A DNA stretch of 64,000 nt, taken from NCBI GenBank assembly GCA_964035795.1, contig OZ038321.1:21454283-21518282 (forward strand). The letters run 5' to 3'. Positions 16,910-34,995 of this stretch are shown piece after piece. The notes under the pieces are model-generated. The model worked only from the letters and a program-made list of their open reading frames with translations. It did no database searches and was not told the DNA's origin. This DNA is from Pterobdella sp. o SKG-2022 (lineage: Eukaryota > Annelida > Clitellata > Hirudinida > Piscicolidae). How positions within the stretch are numbered: position 1 is the stretch's first letter; each line of letters begins with the position of its first letter. The translations under genes were made by a program, and so were the position numbers.

Positions 16910-19786
16910 ATGCACCCTCAAAATCCATCTCCTTTTGTGAAGTTTGGCCTTCTCAATCCCCGTTCCACTCGCAACAAATCCACTCTTATCCTGGACGCGA
17001 TCTCCACTCACTGTTTCGATATCCTTGCATTGACTGAAACGTGGATCCCGGAAGATGCTGACAATGTCACAAAATACGACATTGTTCCCCCAGGTTACCA
17101 TGTTCTACATTCTCATCGTTCTAGTGGAAAGCGTGGTGGTGGTATTTCTTTGATTTCCTCCAACTCCGTTAAAATGACACTTGTAAAATCTGAAATACAC
17201 TCTTCCTTTGAAGCATTAACTGCCCAAGCCTCTTTCCTAACACGTTACTTAACCATTTCTGTTATTTACCGCCCTCCTAACTCAAGTAATTTTATTCGTG
17301 AACTCACAGCTCATCTTTATTTTCTTTCTTCGACATTCAATCATTTCATAATGGCTGGAGATTTTAATACCCCTAATTGTCATCACCTTGATAATCCCCT
17401 TAATATTCTTTTGCGAGAGCACGGTTTGACGCAGCATATTAACTTTCCAACTCACAGGCTTGGCAATACTCTCGATCTTGTTATCACACCGGCTTCTCTC
17501 TCTCATCTTATTTCTGACCCTGTCAGCGAAATTTTTGAATCTGATCATTTCCTTATTTCGTGCCGTCTTAACCTCGTACGGCCCCACCTTTCACCTCATC
17601 GTGTCACTTCTCGGTCTTTCAGGAATCTCAACTTGGCCGGCTTTGGAAAGGATGTCAATTTTATAAGCGATTTACTTATTAATTCTCCAATCTCTAAGGT
17701 TGATGACTTTGTTAGTTCCATGGACAAATTGTTTCTTTCGCTGATGAATACTCATGCTCCTTTACGCAGTCATACTTTTCGCCCCAGCTTGCATTCACAC
17801 TTTCATCTGTCTGAAAATGCTCTCTCTGCCAAACGCCGAAGAAGGAAAATCGAGAGACAGATATCCAGTCTCCGAAAGCTTTGTGTGCAAGTCCCCGATG
17901 ATCTTTTACAGGAATTCCGTATTTCACGTAAACTCGCCCGCGCCGCCATTAACAAGTCACGTGCTGATTATCTTAATCTATCGCTATCTTCAGCGACACC
18001 TAACTCCAAAGCCTTTTGGAAAACGGCGAACTCCATACTTCACAGGTCTCCTCCACTTCCTCCACGGACTTCTGCGGAATATGATCTTTTTGTTGAAAAC
18101 TTTAGCGCTTTTTTCAAGACTAAGATTGAGTTGATTCATAGCTCGTTACCGATCACTAATCTTCCCTGTCAGCCCTCCTTAACTGACAGTGATCAATCAA
18201 ATCTCTCATTTTTCTCACCTCCTAGTGTTGACGAAATCATCAAATTGATCAATTCTCTCCCAAATAAATCCTCACCTTTAGATATAATCCCTGTTTTCCT
18301 GCTGAAGCAGTTTTCCGGTATCTTCGCCTCCATTATATGCAAACTTTCGGCTCTTTCCTTTTCACAGGGTATTTTTCCAACTTCATTCAAAACGGCGCAG
18401 ATAACCCCTTTACTGAAAAAATATAATCTAGACCCCATGCAACCATCCAATTATCGTCCAATTTCAAACCTCAGCACCATCTCAAAGATCTTAGAAAGGG
18501 TTGTTCTCAAGAGATTATCCTCTCATGTTTCTGTACTGCGTAACTTCAACCTTTTCCAGTCGGCGTATCGCTCACATCACTCAACGGAAACTGCGCTTTT
18601 GTACATCACTGACAGCCTCCGCAATATCTGTGCTACCGGGTCTGCGGCCGTCTTAGTGTCTTTAGATATTTCAGCAGCTTTTGACACCATTAATCATCCA
18701 AATATGCTGCATATCCTTGAAGTCTACTTTCACATTTCTGGCATTGCTTTATCCTGGTTTCAGTCCTATCTTTCTGAACGCAAGCAATTTGTTAAGATAA
18801 CCTGCTCTTCTTCTACCCCTGTCTCCCTTCGTTTTGGTGTTCCTCAAGGTTCTGTTCTTGGGCCCATACTCTTTTCTCTTTATACTTCTCCTATTAGCGA
18901 GATCATACAGAAGCACGACGTTCTATATCATCAGTTTGCTGATGATATTACCCTCTTTACAGGCGCCTCCTACCTTGATCCTCATCCCAGCCTCACTAAG
19001 ATATCTGAATGCATCACTGAGCTCAATCTTTGGTTTTCTAACAATCACCTCATGTTGAATCTTAACAAAAGCGAAGTGATGTTTGTCGGCAGTCCCATAC
19101 TCCTTTCCAAATCCAATCTTCCCACTGAAGTAATCTTTGACGGCACTACTCTTTCCGTAACATCCAAACTGAAGATACTAGGTGTAACTCTTGATTCTAG
19201 ACTCAACTTTACACACTTTGTCTCTCAGATCATACAATCATCCAACTTTCATCTCCATGCGATCAGACAGGCACGCAAGTTCCTACCCTCTGACACTGCC
19301 GTTGCTCTGATCATCTCTTTAGTTCTTTCAAGGATTGATTACTGTAACTCTCTTCTTTGTCGACTCCCGAACTGTCTTATTTCTAAGTTGCAATCTCTCC
19401 AAAATCGCGCTGCTAAAACCGCTCTTCAAGCCGACTACTATTCTTCATCTCACACCTGTCTTGATCGCCTCCATTGGCTGCCGGTCGTACTAAGAGCCCA
19501 GTTCAAGTTGCTATGGCTCACGGCTAACATCTTATATTTTAATCAGCCGGCTTATTTATATGACCGTCTTTCCATTAGACAGACTCCTGAGTCTCTCAGG
19601 TCTTCCAACTCTGGTTTATGCCTACATCAACCTGTCTCTTCTAAACCTTTCTTACATCGCTCCTTCTCGCATATTGCCCCTCACTTATGGAACTCTCTTC
19701 CACTTAATGTCCGTCTTTCACCTTTTCTTAAAATTTTTCGCAAGCGCTTAAAAACGCATCTTTATAGCCAAATTTCTTTCTCATAG
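16910..19786 (+). CDS. LINE ORF2: AP-endonuclease plus reverse transcriptase, 958 aa
   Basis: Encodes the retrotransposition enzyme that nicks target DNA and copies element RNA into it. The N-terminal apurinic-type endonuclease shows LLNPRSTRNKS (14-24), ALTETW (40-45), MAGDFNTP (148-155) and the terminal SDHF motif. The reverse transcriptase follows: NYRPISNLS, the first catalytic motif LDISAAFDTI (about 585-594), the FGVPQGSVLGPILF palm motif and the YHQFADDITLF catalytic loop (FADD at 676-679). The C-terminal part carries DYCNSLL, LQNRAAK and HWLPV, typical of CR1/L2/Jockey-like enzymes. All catalytic residues I can identify are present and there is no internal stop, so this copy is young or still competent. 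The ATG at 16910 was chosen because the next in-frame ATG upstream (16871) is followed by an in-frame TGA. Confidence 0.9.
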   Translation: MHPQNPSPFVKFGLLNPRSTRNKSTLILDAISTHCFDILALTETWIPEDADNVTKYDIVPPGYHVLHSHRSSGKRGGGISLISSNSVKMTLVKSEIHSSFEALTAQASFLTRYLTISVIYRPPNSSNFIRELTAHLYFLSSTFNHFIMAGDFNTPNCHHLDNPLNILLREHGLTQHINFPTHRLGNTLDLVITPASLSHLISDPVSEIFESDHFLISCRLNLVRPHLSPHRVTSRSFRNLNLAGFGKDVNFISDLLINSPISKVDDFVSSMDKLFLSLMNTHAPLRSHTFRPSLHSHFHLSENALSAKRRRRKIERQISSLRKLCVQVPDDLLQEFRISRKLARAAINKSRADYLNLSLSSATPNSKAFWKTANSILHRSPPLPPRTSAEYDLFVENFSAFFKTKIELIHSSLPITNLPCQPSLTDSDQSNLSFFSPPSVDEIIKLINSLPNKSSPLDIIPVFLLKQFSGIFASIICKLSALSFSQGIFPTSFKTAQITPLLKKYNLDPMQPSNYRPISNLSTISKILERVVLKRLSSHVSVLRNFNLFQSAYRSHHSTETALLYITDSLRNICATGSAAVLVSLDISAAFDTINHPNMLHILEVYFHISGIALSWFQSYLSERKQFVKITCSSSTPVSLRFGVPQGSVLGPILFSLYTSPISEIIQKHDVLYHQFADDITLFTGASYLDPHPSLTKISECITELNLWFSNNHLMLNLNKSEVMFVGSPILLSKSNLPTEVIFDGTTLSVTSKLKILGVTLDSRLNFTHFVSQIIQSSNFHLHAIRQARKFLPSDTAVALIISLVLSRIDYCNSLLCRLPNCLISKLQSLQNRAAKTALQADYYSSSHTCLDRLHWLPVVLRAQFKLLWLTANILYFNQPAYLYDRLSIRQTPESLRSSNSGLCLHQPVSSKPFLHRSFSHIAPHLWNSLPLNVRLSPFLKIFRKRLKTHLYSQISFS

Positions 19787-19846
19787 CCCTTCTGATTAGA
19801 ACAGCGCCTCTGCAGCAAACCTAGTTTGTAAACTGCGCGCCCTACA

Positions 19847-19847
<1 letters not shown>

Positions 19848-19889
<42 letters not shown>
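19848..19889. repeat. (AAT)n tail of the LINE
   Basis: About fourteen AAT repeats directly after the element's 3' untranslated region. Confidence 0.9.
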
Positions 19890-21692
<1,803 letters not shown>

Positions 21693-23752
21693 TCTGATGA
21701 TGTGGAATATAATTGGTTAGTTACATAATTCAAGGCTGGAATATTGGGTTTATAAGGGCAAGATTTCATATTTAATAGAAATTTTAATAGACTTAAGGTG
21801 GCTACCATGCAGTTAGGATTTTGTATGATATTTAATGAATGAAGGTTTCTCTCAAATTGTTATTTTGTGTTTGTGAAGGTATCGCTTCTTCTGACAGCTT
21901 TCTTAGAGGTTTAACTAAGCAGTTGGAAATTTATCTTGAAATTTAATAATGTTTATTTGTGTTCGTATGCATGGATGTTGTGTGTTACTTGAGGTTTCTA
22001 TTTATGGATTTTGATAATATAAATTTTAACTTCTCTATTCTGATTATTTGTTGGAAAGTTATTGTGTAATATATCATTTAAACAATCATTATTTTCATAC
22101 TTTCTAGCGTCAATTCGAATGAGAAAAATATTTAATCACTACACTGATTTTTTTGTTCTTATCTGGTCTATTTTTAAGTGAATTTTTATTCTTTAGGCTT
22201 AAGTTAACCCATAATTGTGATTCAATAAATATGATTCACTCATTTGGAATGATTCGGCGTCAAACCAATCCTTTATAACGATCAGGGCGTAATCAATCTT
22301 AAACATCGTTTAATTGTGTATCATATTTCAGCTTGGCTGTTTATTATCACAATGGATTCTAGGTAGTTGGTGATACGATTAATAAATTTGTCAAAATTTC
22401 CATTTTAATCTTCGTTTTAGGCAAATCTTAGATTTATCGAAAGTATTCATAAAAAATTACAAATAAGTATACAATTCGCTGAACCTGGAAAATATTTTTA
22501 ATGTGAAAAAAAAACTAAATGAGCTATTGAGGACATAGTTTGAAAAATACTCTATCGGCACATTTATTCATTTTTTTCTTCACCAACCGACTTTCTATAA
22601 CTAACAGCCTCCTAATTCTCCATTCTTTTCTCGCAACTACACCGGTCTTCATAACTAGTTTTACGCTAGCATTGAAGATATAGCTAGTTTTTCTATCATA
22701 TAAATTGAAAACCTTCCAAATTTATCTATTGAACTAAATGGATAGTAATACTTAAACGTCATTTATATCCCGTTTCTTCCTACTTTAGATCAGACGAATA
22801 AATTTTTTTCCAGATCAATCTATCTTGTTTTTTTTTCTTTATTTCATGTTTTTTACCCATATTTAAATTTTTAGCTGTGACTATTCAAGTTTAGTAATCA
22901 AACCTCAACCATAGTAGTTATTAATCAACACAGCCTTTTCGAATCGAATAAATTTTGATAAGTTTTTGGTCAACCACAGTTTACTCCCACTGTTTCGCCT
23001 TTTTTTTATCCCACTCAATATCGCCTGTGACCTCTCATCTCTGGGCTGGTCTCAAAAAAAGGAAGACGTTTGTGTTTTCTTTTTCTCATTTGTATACGCT
23101 TTTTTTGAACATAGTTTTCTTAATATCTTACTGAAGTTGTAGTGTCTCTTTGATAAAGTGTACCACCGGTCTGAGATCCTTTTCTGCTACGTTTTTATTT
23201 TTAGACTTGAATTTTTTAGGCTAAATTTTCTTTCAAAAATCTAATTTTTTGGATTTATAACCATTTAATACTCGACAATAAAATGACAAAATTTTATGGT
23301 TTCGACAATTCTATCTGAAAAAAATTAGTTTGGATAGTCAAATATCATTAAAAAGTTTAATGCGAAATTACAAAAATTCTTATACATCAAGAACCCCATA
23401 CATGAGAATGGGAAATATATATGAGTGAAATATATAAATCGAAAGCTAGACAGTTTCAGGAGAATTTCAAAATAAACTTGAAGTATTATTTGCGTTTTAA
23501 AATTTTATATATACGTTAAATATTTTGAGGCTTATAAAAATAAGTTTGATCTCAGTTATCAATTATAATCGTTGATGTTAGTTATGATAATGATGGTTAG
23601 CATTTGATGCAATTAATATCATGATGTGGCATTAGTACAATGACGTTGCGGTAAAACTTATTTAATCATTATTAATAATGATTTTAAATATTAATGTTAT
23701 ATGATTTTATAATCTGTTACATATTACTAATTAATTAATTAATATAATACAA
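21693..23752. other. AT-rich stretch between Arf and the last visible AP-3 beta exon
   Basis: The left part should be the Arf 3' untranslated region (AATAAA at about 22225). I looked on the minus strand for the AP-3 beta exon expected next, encoding the GMFEPYLKSFY-like block, and did not find it. Confidence 0.4.
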
Positions 23753-23903
<151 letters not shown>

Positions 23904-23997
23904 AAAGATAGATAAATAGAAGAATATAACTCATACAAAAAATAATAAGATTCTTATTATCGATAACTATATAAATGAATTCAAATGAATACTGAAC

Positions 23998-26900
23998 CTT
24001 CTGCTTGACGGACATAGAGGCGATGTTGGTCAAGACCACATACTGCACCTCCCTGTTCACCAATCATAAGCGTGCCATTCATTAATCACAATTTTAACGA
24101 AAACAAAAATGATAAAAATTAATAACAAAAAAAAATAACAATGAACATTTTTTATTGATTCGTCCGTTATTTTTCTAACTTAATTATAACGCATTTGAAT
24201 CACTCCTACCACTACTACTTTATCCGCTAAGCAAAACACCATTATTATAAATTCAGCCCCAGTCACATACTTGTGACTGCGCAAAAGTCTGATGAGAGCC
24301 TTGGACACTGTGGCCACTTCAGACTTGGGGGCACAATGGTGGTATAACTGCGCCACTGCCATCACCACCTATGTGGGGGTGGTATGGATAGGTGTAAAAG
24401 GGTGTGGTGGTATGGATGGTTGTGGAGATTATGTGGCTTTAATAAGAATGGATTTACGAAGTGGATGTCATTATAGTGATAATTGTGTCAAAAACTATTC
24501 ATCCACCACAAATAACTTTTATTGAGTGTGTTTAGGGTATTGAATGAATAAATATGTGAAAGATTAATACATAAAATGGTATTAAAACTAACTATGAAAA
24601 AAAACGAAAAAATAATAAACAATTCGATCGATGATTAAATCACACACATGCACACAAACTCACAGCAGCGTTTCTACTGTTGAGCAGTGGACGACATGTT
24701 CTCAAAAGCATTCTGTGGTCTGGATCCATGGTGTAAGATGATTCGTTCAGCTTGGCCTCAGTTGATTGGCGGTTATTTTTAGCTTCTTCGTCATTGGATG
24801 AAGAAGAATAGAATGAATTAGTTTCATTCAAATTTTCGTCCTGCAATAATGTTATGTTTAATAGTAGCCATCAACGCAATAATTCTATATTTTATCATAA
24901 TAATAAAAATACAGCAAACTCATTATTAATTTAAAAAACGATAAATATTAGTATCATGAATTTATATAGCTGTAAACTTTTGAAGAATTACATAAGACAC
25001 ATCATCATCATATCATCCTTATCATCATCATCATTCTCATCATGCCCTTCCCCATGTTTATCATCCTCATCACCTTATTAGGATCGACAAACTGCAGTCT
25101 GCAATACCTTGTGAGCATGTTGATGATGACAACCTGTTGTATGATTCACTTTTATGCCTAGAGTTGCTTAACTACTACCTTGAACTATAACTATAAACCA
25201 AAAGATTTTGAAACTAAGTTTCTATTAGGATTTTTCAATAATACTATTGCACAACTAAATTTCCAGCTTAAAACAACCTTAAGTCATAATGAAACTCCCT
25301 GGGTTAAACATCACTTTAAAAAACGTCGTAGATTATTAATATTATATTCATCAAGCAACCTGTCCCCACTCTTCCACATCAACCAACAGGTTGCACAGTT
25401 TCCTGTAGTTTTTGTGAATGAGGTCCACCCTTTCTGGACACACCTCCTCGAATGCCTGTATGGCACTCCCAGCCACCAACTGGTGAAGTTGATTTGATGG
25501 GTGTATGGATGTTTATTGGATGTTATATTGAATGAGGTAGGAGAAGTCAATTGATTTAGTTTGTAATTTGGGTTTTTGATATGACCTTTATCGACAGAAT
25601 ATGTAATTTTGTTTGATAAGCTAACTTATATTGAATATGAATAAAAAATTCAAATATTAAATGATAATAAAGTTGTTTAAAATGCAATTTAATAATAATC
25701 TAAATGTTAGCCTCGAGATATGTTGTACTAACAAACTTTGATGGAACGTTCAATCAATCAATCAAATCCTTTTTATAGCCCGTTTTCCTTTACCAAGGGT
25801 TGGGCTTTTTGAAAGTTCTATCTCGAAGTCAGTCTTTCCATTCAGAGCGATCGAGTGGATCCGCACAAACCATGTCTAGCTTTCTTTTATCATTCAATAT
25901 GAGCTCATTCCAAGTCTTTTTGGGCCTACCAGGCTTCTTGCAAGTATCCAACTTTCGCACCTGAGAAATCCAACCCACGCTACGCTCTACATGTCCGAAC
26001 CACCTCATCCTGCTTGTACGAAGAGCTACCTCAACATCCCGTATGCCAAGTTTCGAAAGGAGTGAGAGAGAGCAAACGTTATCATTCGTTTTGATGTTGC
26101 ACATCCAGCGAATCATAGCAAGGTCATTTCGTCTAAGGCAGTTCAATGTGGAAACTGTTACGAGCCATGTTTCAGCAGCATGTAACATAGCTTTTCTGAC
26201 ACAGGTTGAATAGACACGGCCTCTGGTCAATAATGATAAATGACGATTAGCAAGGAGTGGAAGAAGTTGGCGAAATTTAGCCCAGACACACTTACAACGT
26301 GTTATTGAAGCAAGCTTACATCCACCATCTGCAGATAACATATCTTTAAGATAGCAGAACTCTGGGACAACTTCCAGTTTTTCATCACCAATCATCACTT
26401 CCTTCACTAATCTCCCATCAACAGGCCGCTCTGTACCAAGGCAACGAGCGCATCGGAAGTTAAGATCCGAAGTTAGAGAGCCTTTTATGCCCCTGCATTT
26501 CTTGTGTACCCATTGCCTGCAGCCTCCACACTGAATAGCATTTCTACCCACACCTGCTTGGCATACACCACAAGGATACTTCCCAGATTTTCTCAACACA
26601 TCAAGGTTCGAACCAGAAACCATTAGCTTTGTCTTACCCATACTCACCCTCAACCCCTTTTTCTCCATGTTCTCAACTTCACTAATAGTTCATCCATGGA
26701 CTAAGCACTTACCATTAAGTCGTCAGCATACAAGATCTCCCAAGGGCAACCTGTACAAAACTCCATAGATAAAGCTTCCAGCACAATAACAAAAAGTAAT
26801 GGACTATGAACAGAACCTTGATGGACACCTACCTGAACATCAAATGAGTTGCTATACTCATCACCAGCTCTTACCCTACTTCTCACTTCCTTGTACATGG

Positions 26901-29397
26901 ATTGTACGATTTTCACAAGCCATTCATCAATTTTCAATTTACGCATACTCCACCAAATCACTTCTCGATTTAATTTAATCATAATCTAAATTTTAGCCTC
27001 GAGATATGTTGTAATAACAAACTTTGATGAGACGTTGAAAATATCAACTCACAGTAGTTTTATCTGCAAGCAACTTTTCTATCACCTCAATTAATTGGTC
27101 TTTTTGTTCTGGATCTAAACTGTATAAAGTATTCAAATATAGAAAAAAATCTTTAAAATATTATTTATATGGATAAACAAATTCCAGAAAAAATCTCAAA
27201 ACTCCAAATAAAACTTGCTATCACAAACCACACACAAGACAACAATATCCTGTCCCCTACAACATCACTACCGCAAAACGCGTCAAAAACCTTCAAAACC
27301 CATATAAGGCTTAAGAATACTCTCACAATAACATTTATAAAAGCTTAAAAACACCACCCCAAAAAATTGCAATTAAAAACAAGATTATGGTGACGCTAAC
27401 TTCAGAAGTTTCTAGGCCCCGTAATTATTATACAAGAAAAAATACATGAATTGTTAAAATCAAATAATAAACAATATATACCTATAAAGCTTAGGAATAG
27501 CATGAGCAGCAGTTTTCCGGACGTAAGGAGACATGTCAGTAACAGCATCCTTGATGGCAAGCAGCATTATGGGCACAATCATTGACACTCTGATGCTACT
27601 CAATACCCTCAGTGCACTTCCCCTTATCAGCTGGTTAGGGTCCTAGTGGTGGGGGGGGGGGAGAAAGAATTGTATGGGTAAGTAAAATATTCTATAGTTA
27701 AATAAATTATATAAATGTATGAAAGGATGATTATAGATAGATGAATACATAGGTATGTGGGATGATAGAGTAATGACAGATAGATAAACAATTATTAGAG
27801 AGTACAATTTATCACTATTTTATTTTAAATTTTCCATCATTGATTTACTATACAAGCTTAACTGAACAAACCACTCATATTGAATTATTTAAAAAACTTC
27901 ATCACCAATTTTTTCATCATTTTCATGTCAGACAACCTTGAGGGCCCGTTGGAATGTAGAGATGGAGAGAAGGGCGAGGTCTTGTTGTTCTTCTGCATAC
28001 CTCGTCAAATACACATACACCAATTTTTTAACCTAGATGTGGTTAGATTTTCAAAGTACCAACAAAATAAAAGTAAAAGAAGATTTAATATTTGAAAAAA
28101 ACTATTTGAATCAATTTTATTAAATGAATAATAACACGAAGCTTTTCGTAAGTTGAACTCACGTTATCAAGTATACAAAATTTAAAAAATTTAAAATTAT
28201 ACTGTTTTATAATAAGACTAAGTTTTTACCAACAATTATTTGTGGTTTCATGATGAACTTGACTTTATGGGTATTATAGCTATAATATTTAAAATTTGAT
28301 GAAATTCTAAACTCTATAACAATTCAATTTGAGCCTTAAAAAAAAATTATCAAAAACTGTCCTAAAATCTTGATATAAATGAAATAAGCCATTATAGGTA
28401 CATAACTTAAATATTTCTAGATACAAACCTCAATATTTTTTGATACAACATTCTTCACAACAGCAGGAAAAAGATCTGAAGCATTTTTACCTTTTGCTAC
28501 TATCTTTGAATGAAAATTATGATGTTGAAAATAGGAAAAACTATGTTTTAAAAATGTTTTTAAATTAAAATGAAAATCATGTACTCCAATGATTCTCTTC
28601 ATGGCTTCCAGTTTCAAACTGTCCTTGTTGCTATCCAACATTTGCTTTAAGTCATTGTGCCTGAAAAAAATTTCGAATGCTTGATCAGTCATATTTGTAT
28701 TCCAATGAAATTTTTTATAACACATTTGATATGTAATATAATGTCGTATTTATAAAACGCGTTTCCTTTTAGATCAGAGCATTTGCTAAAAACTTGGTAT
28801 GACAAAAACACATTGCAGAAGTGCTAAATGAGAATGAAATTAAAAACTTTATCTCAGAAATTAGATTTAGTTACACTCAAAGAATTATAAGCACCGAACA
28901 AAACTGACTTCTTGTAATCATTAGTGAAAAAACTGCTGCTGGCAGGGTCACTTGACAAATCATTATCTTTATCACTATTCCCTTGTGAAGAAGATGGCCT
29001 TTCATTGCTATATGAGGTTTGAAACCCGTTACTACTCGCCTTCATCTTCGAAGAGTAGAAATTACTTTGAATAAAAATATATTTAAATAAAAAATACGTA
29101 AATAGTTTGTTTAAAATAATTTTGATATTTGAATAAATAGGTTTCGTTGCAATATACCTTGGTCAATAGTTTACGTAATATGAAAAGGGAAGTTATACAC
29201 ACATGCAAATGAATACATTTCAAAGTATATATAAACTTAAAACATGATAAATACAACTGAAAAAAATTTTGAAAAAAAATAAAAATTTTTTGTTTTAACA
29301 AAATTTCAATATTCAAAGTTCAACATGGATCTTAAAAACCCAGCATATGCTTTTGAAAATAGTACCTGCCACAACGCCTGCTTGAACTAGAACTCAT
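23998..29397 (-). CDS. AP3B1: AP-3 complex beta subunit, N-terminal third only (391 aa in twelve exons)
   Basis: Large beta-adaptin of AP-3, which sorts cargo from endosomes and Golgi to lysosome-related organelles. Exons in gene order: 29397-29366, 29064-28909, 28660-28585, 28503-28429, 28032-27937, 27642-27482, 27119-27053, 25479-25360, 25133-25074, 24840-24664, 24368-24271, 24052-23998. All junctions keep phase. Conserved blocks include [129 protein letters not shown] and [10 protein letters not shown]: the HEAT-repeat trunk of AP3B1/AP3B2. The Ser-rich start fits the family; a second in-frame ATG lies at 29045. The visible model stops after SMSVKQK, before the GMFEPYLKSFY block. The remaining ~700 residues (rest of trunk, hinge, ear) are not seen further left. 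AP3B1 and AP3B2 cannot be separated here. Confidence 0.92.
25695..25750. repeat. Left copy of a 56-bp direct repeat flanking a LINE fragment
   Basis: Matches 26981-27036 at about 52 of 56 positions (shared core GCCTCGAGATATGTTGTA). The LINE 3' tail begins at the next base, so this is best read as a long, aged target-site duplication. Confidence 0.8.
25751..26980 (-). mobile_element. 5'-truncated LINE fragment with PHD-like zinc finger, in an AP-3 beta intron
   Basis: A 1.23-kb non-LTR retrotransposon copy reading leftwards. The first frame (26982-26701) holds the reverse-transcriptase palm: [30 protein letters not shown] and the YADD catalytic loop. It then meets a TAG just after YADDLMVSA, and a frame change near 26665 leads into the second frame (26668-25829). 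That frame has [12 protein letters not shown], a Cys4-His-Cys3 PHD-like finger (C33, C36, C47, C50, H55, C58, C73, C76), and the endings [11 protein letters not shown] and GRPKKTWNE. It has lost its endonuclease and N-terminal RT, so it is inactive. The 3' end has a (TTGA)n-like tail abutting the 56-bp direct repeat. The PHD-in-RT architecture is one I associate with LINE polyproteins of sponges, cnidarians and other invertebrates. Confidence 0.85.
26981..27036. repeat. Right copy of the 56-bp direct repeat
   Basis: Partner of 25695-25750, ending 16 bp before the AP-3 beta exon at 27053-27119. The four differences suggest the insertion is not recent. Confidence 0.8.
27649..27661. promoter_or_regulatory. 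Poly-C tract at an AP-3 beta splice acceptor (minus strand)
   Basis: On the transcribed strand an 11-base C run precedes ACCACTAG and exon 27642-27482, where a T-rich polypyrimidine tract would be usual in this genome. Confidence 0.5.
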
Positions 29398-29490
29398 TCG
29401 TTTTTGGAAGAGAAGTGAAAAACACAAATTCATCTATTTTTAAGTCTTTTTCAATTGAAATGTGCAAACGATGAATATTGAATAGAAAGA
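29398..29490 (-). promoter_or_regulatory. 93-bp spacer between METTL25 stop and AP-3 beta start
   Basis: Both genes read leftwards and only 93 bp separate the METTL25 TAA from the AP-3 beta ATG. An AATAAA lies over the last METTL25 codons on the sense strand (about 29502-29507). The spacer contains AG dinucleotides that could serve as acceptors, and a T/C-rich stretch just before the ATG. No promoter element is evident. Confidence 0.6.
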
Positions 29491-34768
<5,278 letters not shown>

Positions 34769-34995
34769 TTAAACATGTTTAGTATTTAATAGATAACAAA
34801 ATAGAAACGCGTTAACTTTTTTATTTTACTTAAATTTACTTTCAGCATTTAATTTTTTTATAAGTTATACTTTAAAATTAAAATTAATAAACGTTTTTTT
34901 TTACTCTTTTTTATATTTTTCCAATTATAAAAACGCAAATAAATTAGACACTTTATTAATTTCACCAATAAGAAAAGAAGGCGGAGTTTAATAAA
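34769..34995. promoter_or_regulatory. 227-bp divergent (bidirectional) promoter region
   Basis: This is the whole space between the METTL25 ATG (-) and the pyrophosphatase ATG (+). It must hold the 5' untranslated and core promoter sequence of both genes unless there are distant non-coding exons. It is very AT-rich, with an ATTTCACCAATAAG stretch (a possible CCAAT box on one strand) at about 34958-34972. No TATA box can be singled out. Confidence 0.55.

Larger units (their letters stand above)
16797..19889 (+). mobile_element. Non-LTR retrotransposon (LINE), CR1/L2-type, with intact EN-RT ORF
   Basis: About 3.1 kb. The 3' end after the ORF stop is short, GC-richer than its surroundings, and finishes in an (AAT)n tail at 19848-19889, as in CR1/L2-like elements that end in microsatellites. 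The 5' boundary (about 16797) is set by the change in base composition and is approximate. No confident target-site duplication was found. No full ORF1 is present: upstream of the EN-RT ORF a short + frame containing CTSNKCDLRWGVRPG runs to a stop at about 16937 and overlaps it, which might be the end of an ORF1. Clade assignment is by motif and needs a tree. Confidence 0.85.
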
